This document shows, piece after piece, positions 42,392 to 48,835 of a stretch of DNA of 48,835 bases. The first letter of the stretch is position 1, and every line of letters begins with the position of its first letter. The position numbers and the translations under genes are program-made. The stretch comes from Chitinophagaceae bacterium (GTDB taxonomy: Bacteria; Bacteroidota; Bacteroidia; Chitinophagales; Chitinophagaceae): the NCBI GenBank assembly GCA_020847395.1, contig JADLCD010000044.1, positions 1 through 48,835 on the forward strand, written 5' to 3'. The notes below the pieces were generated by a model. It was given only the letters and a program-made list of their open reading frames with translations, was not told where the DNA came from and ran no database searches.

Positions 42392-43459
42392 CTACCTTTT
42401 ATTATACTGATCTGAATAGTATTGCTGGTATTGCCCGGAAGTAACATGATTTACCCATGTTTCATTTTGCAAATACCAATCCACTGTTTTTCTTAATCCC
42501 TCTTCAAATTGAAGTGAAGGTTTCCACCCAAGTTCATTATTAAGTTTAGAGGCATCAATGGCATACCGCAAATCATGCCCCATACGGTCTTTTACATAAG
42601 TAATAAGTTTTTGAGAACTACCTTTTTCACGCCCAAGCTTTTCGTCCATTATATTGCAAAGCAAATGTACCAGGTCAATATTTTTCCATTCATTAAATCC
42701 TCCTATATTGTATTTTTCCCCTCTTTTTCCTTTATGAAAAATCAGGTCAATAGCTCTTGCGTGATCCTCCACCCACAGCCAATCCCTTACATTTTCTCCT
42801 TTTCCATAAACCGGCAAAGGTTTATTATTTTTAATGTTATTGATCATTAAAGGAATAAGCTTTTCAGGAAAGTGATGAGAGCCATAATTATTGGAACAAT
42901 TAGAAAGCACCACAGGCAGATGATAGGTATGGTGATAAGCCATTACCAGGTGATCTGAAGATGCTTTTGAAGCAGAATATGGCGATCTTGGATCATAAGG
43001 CGTTTCTTCCGTAAAGAAACCAGTTTCGCCTAATGAACCATATACTTCATCAGTAGATACGTGATAAAACAGGGTTGCATCATTTGACTTATCTTTCCAG
43101 TGCTTAAGGCAGGCATTCAATAAAATACCTGTTCCCAAAACATTCGTCTTTACAAAAGCCAGGGGGTCCATTATAGAGCGATCTACATGGCTTTCTGCAG
43201 CAAGATGAATAATAGCGTCAAACTTATATTTGGCAAAAAGTTCATCAATGGTATGCTCATTGCAGATATCTGCATGCTCAAACGCGTAATTAGGCTTGCT
43301 TTCTACGTCTCTCAAATTTTCAAGATTACCTGCATAAGTGAGTGCATCAATATTTACTATAAAGTATTCAGGATACTTGTTTACAAAAAGCCGTAAAACA
43401 TGAGACCCGATAAAACCTGCTCCTCCTGTTATTGCAATAACCTTACTGTATTTTTTCAT
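42392..43459 (-). CDS. rfbB: dTDP-glucose 4,6-dehydratase
   Basis: About 355 residues from the ATG at 43459, whose first base overlaps the stop codon of the upstream dehydrogenase gene (TAATG type); the frame extends four codons further to a TTG. SDR fold: ITGGAGFIGSHVLRLF, DALTYAGNLENLRD, HLAAESHVDRSI, STDEVYGSLGETGFFTE and the YxxxK in SPYSASKASSDHLV. NNYGSHHFPEKLIPLMI and NVRDWLWVEDHARAI are signature stretches of RmlB. It converts dTDP-glucose to the 4-keto-6-deoxy intermediate. The first enzyme of the pathway, RmlA, is absent from the window. Confidence 0.94.
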   Translation of the reverse strand: MKKYSKVIAITGGAGFIGSHVLRLFVNKYPEYFIVNIDALTYAGNLENLRDVESKPNYAFEHADICNEHTIDELFAKYKFDAIIHLAAESHVDRSIMDPLAFVKTNVLGTGILLNACLKHWKDKSNDATLFYHVSTDEVYGSLGETGFFTEETPYDPRSPYSASKASSDHLVMAYHHTYHLPVVLSNCSNNYGSHHFPEKLIPLMINNIKNNKPLPVYGKGENVRDWLWVEDHARAIDLIFHKGKRGEKYNIGGFNEWKNIDLVHLLCNIMDEKLGREKGSSQKLITYVKDRMGHDLRYAIDASKLNNELGWKPSLQFEEGLRKTVDWYLQNETWVNHVTSGQYQQYYSDQYNKR

Positions 43460-44754
43460 TACAGACTCCAATATTTCAATTTAGTTAATTTATTTCTGTA
43501 CAAACCTTTCAGGTCAGCGAAAATAGCATTAGGGTTTGTAATGGAAAGCAAATAGTCGTCTGTAAGATTTTTATATTCATTGTGCGATACGCCTAAAATT
43601 ACTGCGTCATAATTTTTGCCAATTGCCGGTGAAAGTGGAAATCCATATTCATGCTGCAATTCATCGTTATCTGCATGCGGATCAACAATATCAACATTTA
43701 AAGAGAAAGCTCTAAGCTCGCGAATCATATCTATTATTTTGGAATTCCTGATATCGCTTACGTTTTCTTTAAATGTTGCACCCATTACTAATACCCTTGC
43801 TCCTGTAGCTTCTTTCGCATTTTTTATGATATGTTGTACTACTTTTTTAGCAACATACAAAGGCATTTCATCATTTATAACTCTACCCGCAAGAATTACC
43901 CGTGACTCATACCCTAATTCGCTCGACTTGTAAGTAAGATAATATGGATCTACTCCTATACAGTGCCCACCAACCAAACCGGGTTGAAACTTCAAAAAAT
44001 TCCATTTCGTTCCTGCGGCTTCAAGTACTTCATATGTATTAATGCCTGCCATATCAAAAATAATAGAGAGCTCATTCATCAATGCAATGTTTAAGTCGCG
44101 TTGTGTATTCTCTATAATTTTGGCAGCTTCTGCAACTTTAATGGAAGAAGCTCTGTGAATGCCGGCTTTAACCACTACTTCGTAGATTTTAGCTATTTCT
44201 TCTGAAGACACAGCATCAGAACCTGACACAACCTTGATGATTTTTGCAAGGGTATGTTCTTTATCTCCGGGATTAATGCGTTCCGGCGAATAACCCAACT
44301 TAAAATCAACATTTATTTTAAGCCCGCTCAGTTCCTCAATAATAGGGAGGCAATCTTCCTCAGTACAACCAGGATATACTGTAGATTCATACACAACATA
44401 ATCACCCTTCTTTATTACTTTCCCTATTGTTTCAGAAGCTTTCTTTACAGGAATAAGATCGGGCACATTATGTTCGTCTACAGGAGTGGGAACCGCTACG
44501 ATGAAAAACTTAGCTTCTTTTAATTCATCGAGGGAGTTTGTAAAATGAATATCGCAGCCTTCAAATGCAGAAGATTCGAGTTCATTACTTGGATCTATTC
44601 CATTTCTCATCATATCAATACGCTTTGCATTGATATCAAAACCGATAACACTTACTTTTTTTGCAAATTCAAGAGCTATTGGAAGTCCAACGTATCCTAA
44701 ACCAATTACTGCTAATTTTGCCTTTTTGTTGATCACATCTTCGTATATAAGCAT
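43459..44754 (-). CDS. UDP-N-acetylhexosamine dehydrogenase (WbpO/TviB/WecC-like nucleotide sugar dehydrogenase)
   Basis: 431 residues. NAD-binding start LAVIGLGYVGLPIALEFAKK, then VAVPTPVDEHNVPDLIPVKK and YESTVYPGCTEEDCLPIIEE, which is the pattern of UDP-GalNAc/UDP-ManNAc 6-dehydrogenases and less like UDP-glucose dehydrogenase. The catalytic cysteine is in GGHCIGVDPYYLT, and C-terminal SDIRNSKIIDMIREL. It oxidises the C6 of a UDP-HexNAc to the uronic acid. It is separated by 2 bp from the UDP-xylose synthase gene upstream and overlaps rmlB downstream. Exact sugar not certain. Confidence 0.88.
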   Translation of the reverse strand: MLIYEDVINKKAKLAVIGLGYVGLPIALEFAKKVSVIGFDINAKRIDMMRNGIDPSNELESSAFEGCDIHFTNSLDELKEAKFFIVAVPTPVDEHNVPDLIPVKKASETIGKVIKKGDYVVYESTVYPGCTEEDCLPIIEELSGLKINVDFKLGYSPERINPGDKEHTLAKIIKVVSGSDAVSSEEIAKIYEVVVKAGIHRASSIKVAEAAKIIENTQRDLNIALMNELSIIFDMAGINTYEVLEAAGTKWNFLKFQPGLVGGHCIGVDPYYLTYKSSELGYESRVILAGRVINDEMPLYVAKKVVQHIIKNAKEATGARVLVMGATFKENVSDIRNSKIIDMIRELRAFSLNVDIVDPHADNDELQHEYGFPLSPAIGKNYDAVILGVSHNEYKNLTDDYLLSITNPNAIFADLKGLYRNKLTKLKYWSL

Positions 44755-44756
44755 AC

Positions 44757-45737
44757 TTATTGTTTTTTAAATTCCTTAGGTTGTTTGTATAGTTCTTCTT
44801 TGGGTAAGGATTTAAAATATTCGTAAGTTATTTTCAGCCCTTCGGCACGATTAACTTTGGGTTGCCAGCCAAGCAGATTTTTAGCTCTCATTATATCCGG
44901 CTGTCTTTGCTTCGGATCGTCAGTAGGTAACGGTTTATAAATAATTTTCTGATGGGTGCCTGTAAGTTTTATTATTTCTTCTGCAAATTCTTTCAGGCTG
45001 ATTTCATCCGGATTGCCAATATTCACCGGTTGCTCATACCCGCTGTATAATAGCCTGCAAATACCGTCTATCAAATCATCAACATAACAAAATGAACGTG
45101 TTTGAGAGCCATCTCCGAAAACAGTCAGGTCTTCTCCCCTTAATGCCTGCCCGATAAATGCAGGTAATGCTCTTCCATCATTTAAGCGCATCCGCGGGCC
45201 ATAAGTATTGAAAATGCGGACAATCCTTGTTTCTACGCCATGAAAAGTATGATAAGCCATGGTTATAGCTTCCTGAAATCTTTTAGCTTCATCATACACG
45301 CCACGCGGGCCTACAGGATTTACATTTCCCCAATAATCTTCATTTTGTGGATGCACAAGCGGATCTCCATACACTTCAGATGTTGAAGCAACCAATATGC
45401 GTGCTTTTTTTGCTTTGGCAAGACCAAGACAATTATGCGTTCCTAACGAACCAACCTTAAGTGTTTGAATAGGAATTTTTAAATAATCTATGGGGCTGGC
45501 CGGTGAAGCAAAATGCAGGATGTAATCCAACTCTCCCGGTATGTGAATAAACTTTGAAACATCATGATGATAAAATTCAAAGTTTTCCAAAGGAAACAAA
45601 TTCTCAATATTCCTGATGTCGCCGGTAATAAAATTGTCCATCCCTATTACATGGTAACCATCATTTATAAAACGATTACATAAATGAGACCCTAAAAAAC
45701 CTGCGGCGCCGGTTATTAAAACTCTTTTTCTGCTCAT
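44757..45737 (-). CDS. UDP-glucuronate decarboxylase (UDP-xylose synthase)
   Basis: About 326 residues from the ATG at 45737; an upstream GTG at 45767 lies inside ugd and is less likely. SDR fold: [20 protein letters not shown], then [15 protein letters not shown] and [33 protein letters not shown], the YxxxK of [12 protein letters not shown], and [14 protein letters not shown] that mark UXS/ArnA-type decarboxylases. It turns UDP-glucuronate, made by the ugd product encoded upstream, into UDP-xylose. It is 7 bp after the stop of ugd, so the two enzymes form a metabolic pair. Confidence 0.92.
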   Translation of the reverse strand: MSRKRVLITGAAGFLGSHLCNRFINDGYHVIGMDNFITGDIRNIENLFPLENFEFYHHDVSKFIHIPGELDYILHFASPASPIDYLKIPIQTLKVGSLGTHNCLGLAKAKKARILVASTSEVYGDPLVHPQNEDYWGNVNPVGPRGVYDEAKRFQEAITMAYHTFHGVETRIVRIFNTYGPRMRLNDGRALPAFIGQALRGEDLTVFGDGSQTRSFCYVDDLIDGICRLLYSGYEQPVNIGNPDEISLKEFAEEIIKLTGTHQKIIYKPLPTDDPKQRQPDIMRAKNLLGWQPKVNRAEGLKITYEYFKSLPKEELYKQPKEFKKQ

Positions 45738-45744
45738 GTTATCT

Positions 45745-47106
45745 TTATTTAGGTAATATTGACGCACTGCGGCCTATGCTCTCATATTGAAATCCAAGAT
45801 CGCGAAGGGTTTGAACATCAAATAAGTTTCTGCCGTCAAAGATGGCTTTGCTTTTTAACAACTGCGCCATCCTTGAAAAATCCGGTGTCCGAAATTCATT
45901 CCACTCTGTAGCAATTATAAGTACATCAGCATCTATTAAGCAATCGTATTGGTTATCGGCATATTTAATTTTATCCCCAATTAGCCGCTTAACGTTCATC
46001 ATTGCTTCAGGATCATAAGCAGTAATAACTGCACCTTCATTTAATAGTTCATCAATAATATATAAAGCAGGGGCTTCCCGCACATCATCTGTATTGGGCT
46101 TAAATGCCAAACCCCATAAAGCAATTTTCTTTCCTTTTATATCATTATTAAAATATTGTTTGATTTTGGGAATAAGATGGAGTCTTTGCTTTTCATTAAC
46201 CGCCATCACTGCGTTTAAAATTTTGAAATCATATTCGGCTTCATCCGCACTATTAACAAGCGCATGAACATCTTTTGGAAAACAACTTCCGCCATATCCA
46301 ATCCCCGGAAATAAAAATCTTTTTCCTATTCTGTCGTCGCTTCCTATGCCTCTTCTCACCATATCTACGTCAGCATTTAATCTTTCACATAGCTGCGCTA
46401 TTTCGTTCATGAAAGATATTTTAGTTGCCAAAAAGGAGTTAGCGGCATATTTTGTAAGCTCAGCAGACCGAACATCCATAAAAATTATGGGATTGCCCTG
46501 TCTTACAAAAGGAGCATACAGATCCTGCATTATTTTTTTTGCCTTTTCTGAAGATGTTCCGATTACTACCCTGTCTGGTTTCATAAAATCATCCACAGCA
46601 ACGCCTTCGCGTAAAAATTCAGGATTTGACACTACATCAAATGCTCCTGCAGTACCCAGATCTTTACCAGCCGGCATTAGTTTTTTTGAACTTTCTATTA
46701 TTGCATTCGTTACTTTTTCGGCTGTGCCAACCGGTACGGTACTTTTATCTACAATTACTTTGTATTGATCAGGCTGTATAATTTTTCCTAATTCGCCGGC
46801 TACACCCAATACATATTTAAGATCTGCAGAACCGTCTTCACCGGGAGGAGTGGGCAATGCCAAAAAAATAATTTGAGCATCCTTTACTCCTTCAGCAAGT
46901 TGCGTAGTGAAATCAAGTCTTTTCTCTTTTAAATTTCTAAGAAAAATTTTTTCCAGTCCGGGTTCAAAAATGGTTATTTCACCATTTGATAGTTTATTTA
47001 CTTTATTAATGTCTATATCAATACAAGTAACAGTATTCCCGGTTTCTGCAAAACATGTTCCTGTAACTAATCCAACATAACCTGTGCCTACAATTGCTAT
47101 TTTCAT
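45745..47106 (-). CDS. ugd: UDP-glucose 6-dehydrogenase
   Basis: 453 residues. [20 protein letters not shown] at the N-terminus, then [20 protein letters not shown] and [14 protein letters not shown]; the catalytic cysteine is in [17 protein letters not shown], and the C-terminal domain has [20 protein letters not shown]. These are the standard signatures of Ugd. It oxidises UDP-glucose to UDP-glucuronate, feeding the UDP-xylose synthase next to it. It begins 4 bp after the aminotransferase stop. Confidence 0.95.
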   Translation of the reverse strand: MKIAIVGTGYVGLVTGTCFAETGNTVTCIDIDINKVNKLSNGEITIFEPGLEKIFLRNLKEKRLDFTTQLAEGVKDAQIIFLALPTPPGEDGSADLKYVLGVAGELGKIIQPDQYKVIVDKSTVPVGTAEKVTNAIIESSKKLMPAGKDLGTAGAFDVVSNPEFLREGVAVDDFMKPDRVVIGTSSEKAKKIMQDLYAPFVRQGNPIIFMDVRSAELTKYAANSFLATKISFMNEIAQLCERLNADVDMVRRGIGSDDRIGKRFLFPGIGYGGSCFPKDVHALVNSADEAEYDFKILNAVMAVNEKQRLHLIPKIKQYFNNDIKGKKIALWGLAFKPNTDDVREAPALYIIDELLNEGAVITAYDPEAMMNVKRLIGDKIKYADNQYDCLIDADVLIIATEWNEFRTPDFSRMAQLLKSKAIFDGRNLFDVQTLRDLGFQYESIGRSASILPK

Positions 47107-47110
47107 GCTT

Positions 47111-48241
47111 TTATTTATTTATATACTCCAAAACTTTCGATGTGATAAAATCCAGTTGTTCCTCTTCCAGTTCGGTATGAATAGGAAGTGAAATAACTCT
47201 TTGAGTAAGCCAATCTGTTAAGGGCAGGTTGAAATCGTTGCCGCCAAACGAAGCAAACATTTTTTGGCGGTGGGCTGGTACAGGGTAATAGATCATAGAG
47301 GGAATATTATGGTCTGCAAGAAATTTATTTAAACCATTCCTGTCAACCCCTTCCAGTATAAGCGTATATTGATGAAATACATGATTGGTATAAGATGCTG
47401 TAAAAGGAGAAGTAATTTTTGCATTACCTGCAAATGCCCGGGAATAATATTGAGCTGCTTTTTGCCTTGCAGCAATATATTCATCCAGCTTAGGAAGTTT
47501 TACATTTAAAATTGCTGCCTGCAGTGTATCAAGCCTGGAATTGCACCCAACCACATCATGATAATACTTTACACTCTGACCATGGTTAGCAATCATTTTT
47601 AGCTGAACAGCTAATTTATCATCATTGGTAAAAATAGCGCCGCCATCTCCGTAACATCCAAGGTTTTTAGAAGGAAAAAAAGAAGTACATCCTATTGTGC
47701 CTATAGTTCCGGATTTCTTTTTAGTACCATCCGAAAAAGTGTAATCTGCACCTATTGCCTGAGCATTATCTTCAACTACAAATAAATTATGTTTACCTGC
47801 AATTTTCATAATCTCTTCCATATTGGCTGTTTGCCCATATAAGTGTACAGGAACAATTGCCTTTGTTTTACCGGTTATGGCTTTTTCAATAGCTGCCGGA
47901 TCAATACAAAAAGTTTTAGGATCAACCTCAACAAATACCGGTTTTAATTTAAGTAAGGCAATTACTTCGGTAGTGGCTATGTAGGTAAAAGATGGCGTTA
48001 TAACTTCATCGCCGGGTTGTAATCCTAAGGCCATCAATGCTATCTGAAGCGCATCTGTTCCATTGGCGCAAGGTATTACATGTTTAACATTAAGATACCC
48101 TGCCAGGTTTAGCCCAAAATCCTGAACAGGTTTACCGTTAATAAAAGCACAGCTATCCAATACACTGTGAATGGCAGCATCAACATCTGCTTTAATATGC
48201 TTGTACTGCTTTTGTAAATCAACCATCTGAATGGGAGTCAT
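47111..48241 (-). CDS. DegT/DnrJ/EryC1/StrS-family sugar aminotransferase
   Basis: About 376 residues from the ATG at 48241 (MTPIQMVDLQKQYKHIKADV); a TTG at 48301 in frame is unlikely. PLP-dependent fold: GTDALQIALMALGLQPGDEV, VEVDPKTFCIDPAAIEKAIT, AIVPVHLYGQTANMEEI, VEDNAQAIGADY, and the Schiff-base lysine in SFFPSKNLGCYGDGGAIF. Such enzymes aminate 4-keto or 3-keto nucleotide sugars (WecE, WbpE, ArnB types). It is the first gene of the sugar-nucleotide run. Its substrate is unclear since no UDP-4-keto-hexose-forming enzyme adjoins it except RmlB. Confidence 0.92.
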   Translation of the reverse strand: MTPIQMVDLQKQYKHIKADVDAAIHSVLDSCAFINGKPVQDFGLNLAGYLNVKHVIPCANGTDALQIALMALGLQPGDEVITPSFTYIATTEVIALLKLKPVFVEVDPKTFCIDPAAIEKAITGKTKAIVPVHLYGQTANMEEIMKIAGKHNLFVVEDNAQAIGADYTFSDGTKKKSGTIGTIGCTSFFPSKNLGCYGDGGAIFTNDDKLAVQLKMIANHGQSVKYYHDVVGCNSRLDTLQAAILNVKLPKLDEYIAARQKAAQYYSRAFAGNAKITSPFTASYTNHVFHQYTLILEGVDRNGLNKFLADHNIPSMIYYPVPAHRQKMFASFGGNDFNLPLTDWLTQRVISLPIHTELEEEQLDFITSKVLEYINK

Positions 48242-48338
48242 ATAAATGCGGTGTTTGGTAAAATGGCTGCAAAAATAGTAAAATATGCGTTGGTTATTCA
48301 ATACACGTTAGTTTTGTATCATATTTTAAATATTGATA

Positions 48339-48835
48339 GTGATTACTATATTTTATAACCTTTTTGTAAGAATTTACCATTTGTCTATTCAATTAGCTAC
48401 AATCTGGAATACAAAAGCCAGATTATGGGTTAATGGCAGGAAAAATTTATTCCCGTTGCTATATTCCAGATTGCAGAACTTACCCAATGATAAAACCATA
48501 AGGATATGGATGCATGCCTCATCTCTTGGAGAGTTTGAGCAGGGCAAACCTTTAATTGAGCATTTAAAGCATAGGTACCCCGATTGTTATATTATTATTA
48601 CTTTTTTTTCTCCGTCAGGCTACGAAATAGCAAAAAACTATAAAGGTGCAGATCTTATATGTTATTTGCCGATTGATACTTTAGCCAATGCCAGGAAATT
48701 CATTAGTTATATTCAGCCAACCCTGGTATTATGGATCAGGTATGAATTTTGGCTGAATTATCTTGAAGAACTAAAAAGAAGAAATATTCCTTTGTTACTC
48801 ATTTCAGCCAATCTCAGGAAAAAAGGAATATTTAA
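48339..48835 (+). CDS. waaA: Kdo transferase (3-deoxy-D-manno-octulosonate transferase), 3' end beyond window
   Basis: The frame runs from a GTG at 48339 (a TTG at 48333 is in frame; a stop lies at 48327) to the window edge without a stop. Translation gives ITIFYNLFVRIYHLSIQLAT at the start, an IWMHASSLGEFEQGKPLIEH motif (the G-E-x-x-x glycosyltransferase-30 signature of KdtA/WaaA with its catalytic Glu), FFSPSGYEIAKNY and LPIDTLANARKF, then WIRYEFWLNYLEEL. It transfers Kdo from CMP-Kdo to lipid A at the inner membrane. It is divergent from the aminotransferase gene. Confidence 0.9.
   Translation, partial: MITIFYNLFVRIYHLSIQLATIWNTKARLWVNGRKNLFPLLYSRLQNLPNDKTIRIWMHASSLGEFEQGKPLIEHLKHRYPDCYIIITFFSPSGYEIAKNYKGADLICYLPIDTLANARKFISYIQPTLVLWIRYEFWLNYLEELKRRNIPLLLISANLRKKGIF

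Noticed and set aside
1-48835. CRISPR array, tRNA, rRNA, prophage or complete insertion sequence
   Set aside because: No regularly spaced repeat series, cloverleaf, rRNA-like sequence, transposase or phage gene was recognised on reading both strands.

Overview
The window looks like a chromosomal segment of a Bacteroidota bacterium, most likely a Chitinophagaceae-type soil or freshwater organism. The evidence is a SusC/SusD pair, a PKD-repeat adhesin with a gliding-motility/type IX secretion C-terminal domain, a DUF4954 protein, an ECF sigma factor beside a Sus locus, a carboxypeptidase-regulatory-like TonB receptor, and TAnnTTTG-type -7 promoter elements in AT-rich intergenic DNA. The family-level placement is inference from protein style, not a database result. 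No rRNA, tRNA, CRISPR array, transposase or phage gene was recognised.

Layout. 1-419: 3' end of a sensor histidine kinase, followed by a repeat-rich spacer. 749-3396: an arylsulfatase and its probable formylglycine-generating enzyme. 3397-4089: a small graveyard holding a 5'-truncated higA antitoxin, an attC-like imperfect palindrome and a frameshifted secreted-protein gene. 4090-6864: a VWA/MoxR AAA+ pair with two copies of a 28-bp palindrome between them. 6995-10261: a DtxR/MntR-family metalloregulator divergent from a TonB-dependent receptor that has a perfect 16-bp palindrome at its promoter. 10360-15377: a same-strand run of GMC dehydrogenase, gluconate-dehydrogenase-type subunit 3, lipoprotein, Fes-like esterase and ApbE flavinyltransferase, divergent from a gluconokinase-like FGGY kinase. 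17125-23361: DUF1801/OmdA protein, PKD/T9SS protein, alpha/beta hydrolase, DUF4105 membrane protein and rhomboid protease.

23426-23551 is a complete 126-bp MITE-like element with perfect 21-bp terminal inverted repeats and a perfect 8-bp target-site duplication. 23730-33238 (all minus) is an ECF sigma factor followed by a five-gene unit: lipocalin-like lipoprotein, SusC, SusD, neutral-ceramidase-like protein and PqaA-type protein. A 40-bp element, 35/40 identical between its two copies, lies upstream of both the sigma gene and the five-gene unit. 33449-38640: small OMP, GNAT acetyltransferase, DUF4954, Rrf2 regulator and an esterase. 38824-40943: an ATP-grasp protein and a YbdK-type carboxylate-amine ligase, a candidate small-molecule or peptide ligase module. 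40938-48241 (minus): sugar-nucleotide genes (DegT aminotransferase, Ugd, UDP-xylose synthase, UDP-HexNAc dehydrogenase, RmlB, RmlC, RmlD), divergent from a Kdo transferase (waaA) cut by the window end.

How it fits together: most of the window serves surface biology, namely nutrient import through the outer membrane, periplasmic oxidation and desulfation, cell-surface polysaccharide precursors and LPS core, plus metal homeostasis. The parts most worth following up are the attC/higA remnant, the MITE, the duplicated regulatory box around the sigma factor, the DtxR-like operator, the ferredoxin-like motif in the GMC enzyme, and the ATP-grasp/YbdK pair.
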